NCBI GenBank assembly: GCA_944392275.1 | Contig: CALXWA010000002.1 | Span: 248,001 to 312,000, forward strand | Source of the DNA: an uncultured Alphaproteobacteria bacterium | GTDB lineage: Bacteria; Pseudomonadota; Alphaproteobacteria; RF32; CAG-239 | Direction of reading: 5' to 3' | Length of the DNA: 64,000 bases | The notes under the pieces: model-generated | The model's input: the letters and a program-made list of their open reading frames with translations, nothing else | Database searches by the model: none | Told to the model about the DNA's origin: nothing | Position numbers and translations under genes: made by a program | Shown here: in pieces, positions 15,345-24,596 of the stretch | Position numbering within the stretch: the first letter of the stretch is position 1 | Layout of the letters: every line of letters begins with the position of its first letter

Positions 15345-18230
15345 ATGGCAAAAGTCTTTAATATTTCTTCTTCTCATTGTTTTTCGGATGTTTTGGCACA
15401 AAAATTTTGTGCCGATTATGCCAATAATCCGTTTGGGTTGACCGATATTTTGTTTTTGTTGCCTAATCGAAGAGCCTGTCAGTCTTTGGCGGAGGCTTTT
15501 GTTCGGCAAAAAGGGATGGAACCGACACTTTTGCCGCAGATGATGGCGATCGGTGATACCGATGAAGACGATTTAATGTTGCAAGGGTCTGGTTTGGACC
15601 ATGTCCTGGAAGATGTTTTGCCGGCGATGGATCGTCAAGAACGTTTGATGCTGTTTATTAAAATTATTATGGCCAAGCCGGGAGATTTCGGTTTGGAGAA
15701 AATGTCTCTTAACCAGGCTTGTTATTTGGCTCAAGAATTGGCCGGATTGATTGATACGGTCCATAACGAAAATCTGGATTTTAAAAATTTGCAAAATCTT
15801 GTTCCCGAAGAATATGCTTCTCATTGGCAGGAAACCTTAAAGTTTTTGGAAATAATCACTCGATTTTGGCCGGATATTTTGCAAGAAAGAAATTTAACGG
15901 ATGCCAGTTTACGAAAAAAACAGCTCCTGGAAAAACAGTGTCTGATTTGGAAAACGAATCCTCCGGATAAAAAAATTGTTGTTGCAGGGACAACGGCTAC
16001 TTTTCCCGTTATGAAAGAGTTGGTTAAGACCGTTTTGGATTTGCCGCAAGGGGAACTGATTTTGTCTGGCTTGGATAAATATTTGGATGATGCCAGCTGG
16101 GAAGAGGTTGATGAAACGCATCCTCAATTTGAGCTAAAGGAATTGCTGTCCTTTTTAAAAATTAAACGCCAAGATGTTGTTGATTTTGTTTTGCCACGCA
16201 ATGTTGAAAGAGAAAAACTTTTTTCGGAAGTGATGCGGCCGGCCAAAACAACCGATCAATGGCGGTGGCTCGGGAAAAAAGGTCTTTATCCCGAGGCTTG
16301 GGGCGGTTTAAGGCTTTTGAATTGTAAGGATATTCGGGAAGAAGCGTTGGCAATTGCTTTGATTATGCGAGAGGTTTTGGAAACTCCTGAAAAAACAGCC
16401 GCTTTGGTGACACCGGACAGGAATTTGGCCAGAAGAGTTGCCGCCGAGTTGGAACGATGGAATATTTGTGTTGATGATTCGGCCGGGCGTCCTTTATCTT
16501 TAACACCGGTTGGAATTTTCTTACGATTGGTTGTTGCTGCGGCCCTCCCGCGAGCAGGAAAAATTGATCTTTTGAGTTTGTTAAAACATCCGTTATGCGG
16601 GATGGGCAAAAAGTATGCCGAAATAAGACGTTTGGTACGTAATTTGGAAAAAAATGTTTGGCGAGAAGGGAAAGAAGATGATGAGGCAAAGACCATTCTG
16701 CAGGATGTGTCTTTATTGTATGGATATTTTTGGGAATTGTGTCGGAAAGATAAGGTTGGCCTAAAAGAATTGATTTGTGAGCATATTCGAGCAGCAGAAA
16801 GATTGGCATCTTTGGAAAATAAAAAAGGAGAAGAACTTCTTTGGAAAGGAGATGCCGGAGAAGCCGCGGCTCGTTTTATTGCCGATTGGTACGAAAAAGC
16901 CGATGTTTTAGGAGAAATTGAGGTAGAAGAGTATTTGGGTTTGTTTGAGGCGATGATGGCCGGGGTAACCGTGCGGCCAAAATACGGAACCCATCCGCGG
17001 TTAAAAATTTTGGGGCCGATTGAGGCACGGCTGAATCATGCCGATGTTGTTATTTTGGGTGAAATGAATGAAGGGGTTTGGCCCCAAACCGCATCCAGCG
17101 ACCCATGGATGTCTCGTCCTATGAAAAAAGATTTTGGTTTTCCCCTTCCCGAAAAGGCGATCGGTGTTCTGGGTCTTGATTTTTGTAATTTGTGCGGTGC
17201 GGAGGAAGTCTATTTAACTCGGGCAGAGAGAGTTCAAGGGACTCCGATGGTAAAATCGCGATGGTTGATGCGATTAGAGACAGTTTTGAAAGCTTTGAAT
17301 TTTGATGCTCTTGATTTGGAAAGTAATTTTTATCGTCTTCTTGCACAGCAAAGAGACGAGCCGGCTGAGTTTGTTAAAATCGGAGCTCCGAATCCTTGTC
17401 CTCCGGTTGAGGCCAGACCACGAGAGTTGTCTGCCAGCGGAATCGAATTGTTAATGCGAGATCCGTATAGTGTTTTTGCCAAGTATATTCTTCTTTTGAA
17501 GCCGTTGAAAGAAATTGAGCAAGATTTAACCATGGCGGATTACGGAACGATTATTCACGGGATTTTGGAAGAGTTTAATCGACTTTATCCGTTTGACTTT
17601 CCGGAAAATGCAAAAGAAATTTTGTTGAAAATCGGAGCGGAAACTTTTCGTAAAAATGAATTGGCTTTGGAGAGAAGAGCCTTTTGGTGGCCATCGTTTG
17701 AAAAAATTGTTGATCATTTGGTGGCTTTGGAAAGTCAATACCGTCCGGATATTTATCGCATCCACAGTGAAGTAAAGGGATTTTTTGAATTGGAGGCTCC
17801 GGCCGGAAAGTTTAAGGTAACCGCTAAAGCCGACCGTGTTGATGAAACAAAAGACGGAAAAATTAATATTATTGATTATAAAACCGGAAAAGCTCGTACG
17901 CCCAAAGAGGTGGAAAAGGGATATGCTCCGCAGTTGCCCATAGAAGGTTTGATTGCACAAAAAGGAGGGTATCAGGAAATTAAGGCGGCAAAGGTTGGAG
18001 CCTTGATTTATTGGCAATTGGGAAAAAAAGATACGGTGATTGCGGCAAAAATGGATACTATTTTGCAAGATACGGAAGAACATTTGCAAAAATTGATTTC
18101 TTTGTTTGATTTTGAAACAACCGGATATATTTGCCATCCGAATCCCAAAAGAGTTCCGGAGTATTCCGACTATGAACATTTGGCTCGCGTTAAGGAATGG
18201 TCCGTACAAGGAGAGGGTGATGATGACTGA
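15345..18230 (+). CDS. addB: double-strand break repair protein AddB (alphaproteobacterial type)
   Basis: 961 residues from ATG 15345, with GAGGG four bases upstream; a TTG at 15342 is less likely. AddB is the nuclease subunit of the AddAB helicase-nuclease that resects double-strand ends for RecA. It has an inactivated helicase-like N-terminal region beginning FLLPNRRACQSLAEAFV without a classical Walker A, consistent with the alphaproteobacterial group. The C-terminal PD-(D/E)XK nuclease (about residues 700-930) shows GTIIHGILEEF, the catalytic DRVDETKDGKINIIDYKTGKA, and the Q motif in YAPQLPIEGL. It overlaps addA by eight bases. Confidence 0.93.
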   Translation: MAKVFNISSSHCFSDVLAQKFCADYANNPFGLTDILFLLPNRRACQSLAEAFVRQKGMEPTLLPQMMAIGDTDEDDLMLQGSGLDHVLEDVLPAMDRQERLMLFIKIIMAKPGDFGLEKMSLNQACYLAQELAGLIDTVHNENLDFKNLQNLVPEEYASHWQETLKFLEIITRFWPDILQERNLTDASLRKKQLLEKQCLIWKTNPPDKKIVVAGTTATFPVMKELVKTVLDLPQGELILSGLDKYLDDASWEEVDETHPQFELKELLSFLKIKRQDVVDFVLPRNVEREKLFSEVMRPAKTTDQWRWLGKKGLYPEAWGGLRLLNCKDIREEALAIALIMREVLETPEKTAALVTPDRNLARRVAAELERWNICVDDSAGRPLSLTPVGIFLRLVVAAALPRAGKIDLLSLLKHPLCGMGKKYAEIRRLVRNLEKNVWREGKEDDEAKTILQDVSLLYGYFWELCRKDKVGLKELICEHIRAAERLASLENKKGEELLWKGDAGEAAARFIADWYEKADVLGEIEVEEYLGLFEAMMAGVTVRPKYGTHPRLKILGPIEARLNHADVVILGEMNEGVWPQTASSDPWMSRPMKKDFGFPLPEKAIGVLGLDFCNLCGAEEVYLTRAERVQGTPMVKSRWLMRLETVLKALNFDALDLESNFYRLLAQQRDEPAEFVKIGAPNPCPPVEARPRELSASGIELLMRDPYSVFAKYILLLKPLKEIEQDLTMADYGTIIHGILEEFNRLYPFDFPENAKEILLKIGAETFRKNELALERRAFWWPSFEKIVDHLVALESQYRPDIYRIHSEVKGFFELEAPAGKFKVTAKADRVDETKDGKINIIDYKTGKARTPKEVEKGYAPQLPIEGLIAQKGGYQEIKAAKVGALIYWQLGKKDTVIAAKMDTILQDTEEHLQKLISLFDFETTGYICHPNPKRVPEYSDYEHLARVKEWSVQGEGDDD

Positions 18231-21200
18231 AACTTTGGTGGCTGAGGAACTGTTACGTTCTAAAAAACAAAGGATTGAATTGGCGTCGTGCCAACAAAGA
18301 AAAGCCTCGGATCCGCATCGGTCTGTTTGGGTGGAGGCTTCTGCCGGAACAGGAAAAACAAAAGTTTTGTCGGATCGGGTGTTGCGTTTGTTGTTGGATG
18401 GGGTTGCTCCGGGAAGAATTTTGTGCTTGACCTATACCAAGGCGGCCGCCGTGGAAATGAATACGCGTATTGCCGGAAGATTAAGCCGGTGGGCTGTTAT
18501 TGAAGAAGATGTTCTGGAGCAAGAATTACAGAAACTTTTGGGGGTTTCTGAAGTAGAAATTCATAAAAATGATGCTTTGAAAGCTCAAGCTCGAAAGCTT
18601 TTTGCCGTTTTGCTGGATACTCCGGGCGGAATGAAAATTCAAACCATTCATAGCTTTTGTCAGGAGATTTTGAAACGGTTTCCGATTGAGGCTAAAATTT
18701 CTCCTTATTTTGAGGTTATGGATGACAGAAGCGCTCAGGAAGCGATTGATGATATTAAGAAAAAACTGTTGTTGAAAATTGAAAATCAGCCCGAGGATAA
18801 GACTGCTCAGGCGTTGGCTTTTTTGACCAAAAATGTTAGTGAATTCAGTTTTCCGAAAATTATGAATTCTTTGACGGAGAATCGAAATAAAATATCTAAA
18901 TTGTTGGAGCAATATTCTTCTTTAGATGACTTGATTGCGGCAATTGCTTGTCGTTTGCATGTGCGGGAAGATGAAACGGTTGACGAGGTTTTGCAAAACT
19001 TTGTGAAGGGCGTTGATTATGAGCTTTTGGGAAAATTGATTCTTTCCTTACAACAAGGCAGTGATACAGATCAGAAAAAAGCGAATCTGTTAGCCGAGAT
19101 AAAAGAAAAAGGCCTTGGTTTTGAAAATTATGAAAAATATCGTGGTTTCTTTTTAACAAGTGATGGAGAGTTACGCAAAAGCGTTGCTTCTCAAAAAGGG
19201 TTAAAACTTTTTCCCGAGATTTTGGAATGGATCCCCCAAGAAGGGGAAAGAATTATGGAATGTGAGCACCGAAAAACGGTTGTGCATCTGTTTGCCGCAA
19301 CAAGAGCGGTTTTGTATCTGGCCAATGATTTAATTCAGGGATATATGAACTATAAACGCTTGCATTCTAAAACCGATTATGAAGATTTAATTGTTTTGAC
19401 AAGAAATTTATTGGAGAATCCGCAAGTTGCTTCTTGGGTTCTGTATAAACTAGATGGCGGTATTGATAATATTTTGATTGATGAGGCCCAAGATACTTCT
19501 CCGGACCAATGGGCAATTATTAAAGCCGTCAGCGATGAATTTTTTAACGGCGAGGGCGGTAAGGATAGACAAAGTACGGTGTTTGCCGTCGGAGACCGCA
19601 AACAATCTATTTATTCTTTTCAGGGAGCCGATCCTCAAGAATTTGAAAAAATGCGGCATTATTTTGCTCAGAAAATTTCGGAAGTTGCCGATTTTGATGA
19701 AGTGAATTTGGATGTTTCTTTTCGGTCGACGGCGGCAATTTTAGATGTGGTTAATTGTATTTTTGCCGATGAAAAGGTTAAAAAAGGTGTTGCCCTTGAG
19801 GGGCAGAGCGTTTTCCATACGCCTTCCAGAATCGGAGAAGGCGGTAAAGTTGAGCTTTGGCCTTTGGTGGAGGCAAAAGAAGGAGAAAATCCGGATGTCT
19901 GGCTCCCTCCGGTTGAAAGAAAACCGGTCGAATCAACCAGTTCTCGATTGGCAGAAAAAATCGCCTTAAAGATTAAAGAAATGGTTGAAGGCGGGGAACG
20001 CTTGGTTTCACAAAATCGAAAATTGCACTATAAAGATTTTATGATTTTGGTGCAACGGCGAAACAGTTTTGTAGAAGAGTTGGTAAGAGCCTGTAAAAAT
20101 GCCGGGGTTAGCGTTGCCGGTGTTGATAAAATCCAGCTCTTGGAGCAAATTGCCGTCCAAGATTTGGTATCTTTAGGCAAGTTTTTATTGTTGCCAAGTG
20201 ATGACCTTTCTTTGGCAGAGGTTCTTAAATCACCGCTGTTTGGTCTGACCGATGATGATTTGTTTAAGCTTTGCTATCTGAGAGGAAAAGCTCCGCTGTG
20301 GTCTAAGTTGGGTGATTTTGCGGCTTATGCGGAGGTTTATAAACAATTACAGGATTTGTTAAATCGAGCTGATTTTGTCCGGCCGTTTGAGCTTTATTCT
20401 TATTTGCTGAATAAGTTGGGGGGACGAAAAAAATTTGTAGTTCGGATTGGTTATGAAGCCGAAGACGGATTGGATGAGTTTTTGAACTTGTGTTTGGATT
20501 TTGAACGAGAGCATCTTCCAAGTTTACAGCTTTTTATTGATTGGATCGGTAAAGACGAAGTGGAAATTAAGCGAGAATTGGAGCAAAGTGATGCCGATGC
20601 GGTGCGGATTATGACCGTCCATGGATCTAAGGGATTGCAGGCTCCGATTGTGATTTTGCCGGATATGGTGCGAGTCAAAAATATTCGTAATGAGGCCGGT
20701 TTGCTTTTGGATGATTTGATGTATTATCCTCTCAGCTCTTCTGATTATGACGAAAATTGCAAGAAGATCAAACAAAAAGAAAAAGAACTTTCTTTGGAAG
20801 AGTACCGACGTTTGTTGTATGTTGCTTTAACAAGAGCTGAGGAAAGATTGTGTTTGTGCGGGTATATGCAAAAGAATAAGCCCAGTGATGAGTCTTGGTA
20901 TATGTTGTGCCGCAATAATTTGGAGAAAATTGCCAGCAAACAAGATGACGGAACATTGGTTTATGAAGTTAAACAGCAAGTAAAACCTCAAGAGCAGAAA
21001 TCTTCAGAACCCCAAAAGGCAGAAAGTTTTTCTTTTGATTGGGTAGAAAAAAATGCCCCCGAGGAAGGTCCGCTGGCTCGCCCGTTGGCTCCGTCTAAAT
21101 TGGATGAAGAAGAGGATGTTCCGTTGATGTCTCCGATTGATGGAAAAGGGCAAGGTCATTATCGGAGAGGACAGCTTATTCATAAGTTGTTACAGTTTCT

Positions 21201-21621
21201 GCCGTCTGCAGAAGGAAAACAAGAAGAGGCAACTTTGCGTACATTTTTGCATAAAAATGCCCCGGATCTTGCGGATTATGAAGAAAATCGGATTACAAAA
21301 GAAGTTTTGAGTTTGTTAAAACAAGAAAATTTTCAAGCTATTTTTAGCAACAATTCTCGTGCCGAAGTTCCGTTAATGGGGATGGTTAACGGTCGGATTA
21401 TCTCGGGGCAGATTGATCGTTTGATTGTTGAAAAAGAGCGTGTGATGATTGTTGATTTTAAGACGAATCGTCCGGCCGCAAAGCATCTTGCCGAAGTTCC
21501 GAAAGCTTATTTAAAGCAGTTGAATGCTTATAAAGAATTGGTCCAAAAAATTTATCCCGATAAAAAAATTGAAACCTATATTTTGTGGACGGATACCGCC
21601 GTTTTGATGTTAATTGAATAA
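18223..21621 (+). CDS. addA: double-strand break repair helicase-nuclease AddA
   Basis: 1132 residues from ATG 18223, chosen because GAGAGG sits six bases upstream inside the end of addB; the frame is open further upstream but within addB. UvrD-type superfamily 1 helicase: Walker A in VEASAGTGKTKVLSDRV, motif Ia TYTKAAAVEMNTRI, motif II LIDEAQDTSPDQW, motif III VFAVGDRKQSIYSFQGADP, motif V IMTVHGSKGLQAPIVILPD and motif VI RRLLYVALTRAEERL. The C-terminal RecB-like nuclease has RGQLIHKLLQFLP and MIVDFKTNRPA. It works with AddB in recombinational repair. The addB-addA-trxA order is a familiar alphaproteobacterial arrangement. Confidence 0.95.
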   Translation: MTETLVAEELLRSKKQRIELASCQQRKASDPHRSVWVEASAGTGKTKVLSDRVLRLLLDGVAPGRILCLTYTKAAAVEMNTRIAGRLSRWAVIEEDVLEQELQKLLGVSEVEIHKNDALKAQARKLFAVLLDTPGGMKIQTIHSFCQEILKRFPIEAKISPYFEVMDDRSAQEAIDDIKKKLLLKIENQPEDKTAQALAFLTKNVSEFSFPKIMNSLTENRNKISKLLEQYSSLDDLIAAIACRLHVREDETVDEVLQNFVKGVDYELLGKLILSLQQGSDTDQKKANLLAEIKEKGLGFENYEKYRGFFLTSDGELRKSVASQKGLKLFPEILEWIPQEGERIMECEHRKTVVHLFAATRAVLYLANDLIQGYMNYKRLHSKTDYEDLIVLTRNLLENPQVASWVLYKLDGGIDNILIDEAQDTSPDQWAIIKAVSDEFFNGEGGKDRQSTVFAVGDRKQSIYSFQGADPQEFEKMRHYFAQKISEVADFDEVNLDVSFRSTAAILDVVNCIFADEKVKKGVALEGQSVFHTPSRIGEGGKVELWPLVEAKEGENPDVWLPPVERKPVESTSSRLAEKIALKIKEMVEGGERLVSQNRKLHYKDFMILVQRRNSFVEELVRACKNAGVSVAGVDKIQLLEQIAVQDLVSLGKFLLLPSDDLSLAEVLKSPLFGLTDDDLFKLCYLRGKAPLWSKLGDFAAYAEVYKQLQDLLNRADFVRPFELYSYLLNKLGGRKKFVVRIGYEAEDGLDEFLNLCLDFEREHLPSLQLFIDWIGKDEVEIKRELEQSDADAVRIMTVHGSKGLQAPIVILPDMVRVKNIRNEAGLLLDDLMYYPLSSSDYDENCKKIKQKEKELSLEEYRRLLYVALTRAEERLCLCGYMQKNKPSDESWYMLCRNNLEKIASKQDDGTLVYEVKQQVKPQEQKSSEPQKAESFSFDWVEKNAPEEGPLARPLAPSKLDEEEDVPLMSPIDGKGQGHYRRGQLIHKLLQFLPSAEGKQEEATLRTFLHKNAPDLADYEENRITKEVLSLLKQENFQAIFSNNSRAEVPLMGMVNGRIISGQIDRLIVEKERVMIVDFKTNRPAAKHLAEVPKAYLKQLNAYKELVQKIYPDKKIETYILWTDTAVLMLIE

Positions 21622-21714
21622 GATATTTAAAATAATTTAAAATTAGCACTTTATTAAATTAATATGTTCATTATATTAGTAGCATGAGATAAAAGTAAAT
21701 TGAAAGGAAGTACA

Positions 21715-22029
21715 ATGAAAGCAATTACGGACAGCCAATTTGAAGACGAAGTTTTGAAAGCGAAAGGTCTGGTTATTGTTGATTTTTGGGCTGAGTGGTG
21801 CGGCCCGTGTCGGCAAATGATTCCGGTTTTGGAAGAAGTTTCAAAAGATATGGGCGATAAAGTTAAAATTTGTAAAATCAATGTTGATGAATCTCCCAAC
21901 ACGGCGGCTCAATATGGAATCCGCAGTATTCCGACTTTATTTATGTTTAAGGACGGAAAACAAATTGATGTTAAAATCGGAGCCAATTCTAAATCAACAA
22001 TTGTGTCTTGGATTGAGGCAAACGCATAA
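21715..22029 (+). CDS. trxA: thioredoxin
   Basis: 104 residues from ATG 21715, with AAAGGAAG upstream; the in-frame TTG at 21700 overlaps this ribosome site. Small redox protein with the active site FWAEWCGPCRQM (WCGPC), the cis-proline loop SIPTLFMFKDG and the conserved buried Asp in VIVDFWA. It reduces disulfides in cytoplasmic proteins such as ribonucleotide reductase. It follows addA after a 93-base gap and is ended by its own terminator. Full-length and intact. Confidence 0.96.
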   Translation: MKAITDSQFEDEVLKAKGLVIVDFWAEWCGPCRQMIPVLEEVSKDMGDKVKICKINVDESPNTAAQYGIRSIPTLFMFKDGKQIDVKIGANSKSTIVSWIEANA

Positions 22030-22049
22030 AAATCATTTTGAGTTGAGAA

Positions 22050-22079
22050 AACCGCCGGTAGGGCGGTTTTTTCTTTTTT
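22050..22079 (+). terminator. terminator of trxA
   Basis: AACCGCC (22050-22056) and GGCGGTT (22062-22068) form a stem with loop GGTAG, followed by TTTTTCTTTTTT. It lies just before the 3' end of the convergent TPR gene. Confidence 0.9.
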
Positions 22080-23442
22080 AGAGATTGTTGATTTGTCTTT
22101 CCGTTAAGGCGATTTTTGAGGTTAAGCGTTTGACATTTTCTTCAATATTCATATTTTCAAAAATATATAAAGCATCATGAAAATATTCCAAAGAATCTTC
22201 AAGCGAGGTTTTATCTTCATTGCTTTTTCCAATACGGCAGTAAATGTCGCCAATATTTTCCTGTATGATGGCCCAGTCCAAAGGATCTCGTCTCTCGGTT
22301 ATGACTTTTTGTTGGTTCTTATAACAACTGATTGCAATTCCGGCAATTTCTTCACTGGAGGTTAGGCTCCCGAGCAAGGAAAGCAGGTGTCCCAATTCTC
22401 CTTGGATGGCAGCCCAAAGTTCTGGAAATTGCGTGTAGGTAAATATTTTTTCCGCTTCTCTTAAATTAAAAACGGCATCTCTAAGAGCTTGCAGGTCCTC
22501 TTTTTGCTTCCAGTAATCATGGTATAGATGGGATAACTTATAAGAAATAAAACCATAATCGTAGGGATAAGTATATTTACTGAGGTATTTTTGTGCTAAT
22601 CGATAAGAGTTAATTGCATTTTTGTAAAAGGGGGTGGCCCGCTTATTTAATTTACGAGAAGCACTGTCATAGAGCTGTCCTAAGTGGTAGTAGATACAAC
22701 CCAGATGAATGGGCGATTTTATCAAATCCTGATGTTTTAAGGCTGTGTCAAAAAGATTTTTGACAATTTTGAAATCTTTTTCTTGTTCTTGGTCTGCACA
22801 ATAGCTTAAGTAGATAATTCCAAGAAAATTCATAATGTAGGGTAAATATTCTATGGATAGACTTTTGGCGGAATTGTCGGCGGAAAGCTTATTGATTATT
22901 TTTTTCAAAAGATAGCGTTTTTGGATTTTTTTTGTTTTGGCCGGTGTGTTGAGAGAACTAATCGCCGCTCCGTAAACCAAGTTGGAAATAGAGCTTGGAA
23001 ACGTGTTGGGATTTTCAAAAATTGAGGCCGGAAGATACAGACTATCCAACAAAGAGGTGAAGGCACAATCTTGTTTTTCATATTGAAGGTTGGTTTGAAA
23101 GTTTAGCCGGATTTTTTCTCCTTCCCGATAGCCCCAAATTAGGACATCGGCTCCGCTTTTATCAATAATGTCTTGCCCTTTATCAATTAAATCAAAAAGA
23201 GTTCTGCTTTCCAGGTTGAGGAAACTTTTATTAAAGCTCTCCGTAAAGTAATAAACGGAAATTCCTTCTTTGGTTTTTAAAACTTGAGCTAAGGTTTCTC
23301 CACAGTTGCTTTCTACGTTGTCGGCAAATTCTACTACCAAAATTTTGAAATTGATGTTTAAAACAGCTTCCGGTACCAAATCCGGTGTTTCTGCGGTTTG
23401 GGGCTGAAGAAAAGTTTGTTTTAAAAAATTGACAATACTCAT
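22078..23442 (-). CDS. TPR protein with a TolB-N-like N-terminal domain
   Basis: 454 residues, not assigned to a named family. Residues ~30-170 look like the alpha/beta domain seen in front of TPR arrays in some alphaproteobacterial proteins: KILVVEFADN, then a strand pattern ending GADVLIWGYREGEKIRLNFQTN. From about residue 200 the protein is all helical with TPR-like units, including ELWAAIQGELGHLLSLLG and DPLDWAIIQENIGDIYCRIG, whose W-A-x-x-Q-x-x-L/I-G pattern is common in alphaproteobacterial TPR proteins. No signal peptide is seen. It lies five bases downstream of a membrane-protein gene, so the products may act together; a sensor or scaffold role is conceivable but unproven. Confidence 0.65.
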   Translation of the reverse strand: MSIVNFLKQTFLQPQTAETPDLVPEAVLNINFKILVVEFADNVESNCGETLAQVLKTKEGISVYYFTESFNKSFLNLESRTLFDLIDKGQDIIDKSGADVLIWGYREGEKIRLNFQTNLQYEKQDCAFTSLLDSLYLPASIFENPNTFPSSISNLVYGAAISSLNTPAKTKKIQKRYLLKKIINKLSADNSAKSLSIEYLPYIMNFLGIIYLSYCADQEQEKDFKIVKNLFDTALKHQDLIKSPIHLGCIYYHLGQLYDSASRKLNKRATPFYKNAINSYRLAQKYLSKYTYPYDYGFISYKLSHLYHDYWKQKEDLQALRDAVFNLREAEKIFTYTQFPELWAAIQGELGHLLSLLGSLTSSEEIAGIAISCYKNQQKVITERRDPLDWAIIQENIGDIYCRIGKSNEDKTSLEDSLEYFHDALYIFENMNIEENVKRLTSKIALTERQINNL

Positions 23443-23447
23443 TTACA

Positions 23448-24524
23448 TCAATTGTCCTTATTTAAGGTTTGTTTGATTTGTTCAAAACCGTCTTTCATAT
23501 CTTGCAGAATTTGGTCTTTGCTGATTTTGGCGTTTTTTTCCGAGTTGTTCCAATAATAAAGACGATATAAATACCACATGCCGATAATGGTTGCTATCAG
23601 CGGAATGGTATAAAAATTATCAGAATAATATTGGAAACAGCCAATAACGGTAAAAATAAAATTAATGCGAAAAGCAAAGCGGCAAATGCTGTCAGGGGAT
23701 AATCCGGACAAGTTTGCTTGGTAAGATGCCGTAAAAGATGTTATTTTGGATTTGCTCCGAAAATTGATAAGTTTTTCTATTAAAGCAAAAGCGGTTTCTA
23801 AAATCAGTAAAAGAGAAAAAATATACATGCAGGAACCGCAATATTCGGCTCCTCCCATAATCAGAAGCCAAGAGAGTGCATAGCCTAAGATGAGATAACT
23901 GCGGTGGGGCAATTTTATTTTTGCCGGGTACCATGTAAAGGTGGTTAAAGCAACCAGAATACCTAAAAAACAAAAAGCGGCAAAAGTCATGAAAAGCGGC
24001 AGAGCGTTAAAAAAGATGCCAAAGACAATCAAGCTAAGGCATATCCCGATCATTTCAACACTAAAAAGAGCCTCAATCCCAAGCAAAATATTGAAGCTGT
24101 TAAGTGCTGCCAACCACAGAAGAATGGTAAAAAGTTGATTCAAAATCAGCGGAAAGTCACTTGAAAAAAGGATTGTATAGGGTTTGCAAAGCAAGACGAT
24201 TATCGTAATCACAATCCCTTGAGCCAAAAGGTACAGAGAGGTTTTTTTTATGTAGAGGCCGGCAAAAATCAAAATTATTCCGCCAAGGAGCGGGCACAAT
24301 AATGTCCAATGGTTTTGCAGAGAGACAAAATCATCAAAATTGTCATATGCAAGTCCAAAAACAAGAAGAGCCAAACTTAAAAGCCCGAAACATAGGGCAT
24401 TAAGGTTTGTTAAATTAAATATTCTTAACGGACGATTGTTTTGATTGATCCAAGCCAGCAAAGCATAAGAGGCTGTAAAGCAAAAAATAAAGCCGAAGAT
24501 GATGTAAATGTAGGCATTGTTCAT
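23448..24524 (-). CDS. polytopic membrane protein of unknown function
   Basis: 358 residues with roughly ten hydrophobic segments, starting IYIIFGFIFCFTASYALLAWI. The short soluble C-terminal tail (about 35 residues) is amphipathic and charged (KISKDQILQDMKDGFEQIKQTL). A segment near the middle contains GGAEYCGSCMYIF, with two cysteines in a CxxC spacing in or near the membrane. There is no recognisable transporter motif. It is placed between a TPR protein (five-base gap downstream) and a ketopantoate reductase-like gene (72 bases upstream), suggesting one transcription unit. Confidence 0.6.
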   Translation of the reverse strand: MNNAYIYIIFGFIFCFTASYALLAWINQNNRPLRIFNLTNLNALCFGLLSLALLVFGLAYDNFDDFVSLQNHWTLLCPLLGGIILIFAGLYIKKTSLYLLAQGIVITIIVLLCKPYTILFSSDFPLILNQLFTILLWLAALNSFNILLGIEALFSVEMIGICLSLIVFGIFFNALPLFMTFAAFCFLGILVALTTFTWYPAKIKLPHRSYLILGYALSWLLIMGGAEYCGSCMYIFSLLLILETAFALIEKLINFRSKSKITSFTASYQANLSGLSPDSICRFAFRINFIFTVIGCFQYYSDNFYTIPLIATIIGMWYLYRLYYWNNSEKNAKISKDQILQDMKDGFEQIKQTLNKDN

Positions 24525-24596
24525 TCTGTTTTCCTCTCAACCTTCCCTTTTTATTTTATAATATGTGTAGAAATATCTGCAAGCAAGAAGATAAGG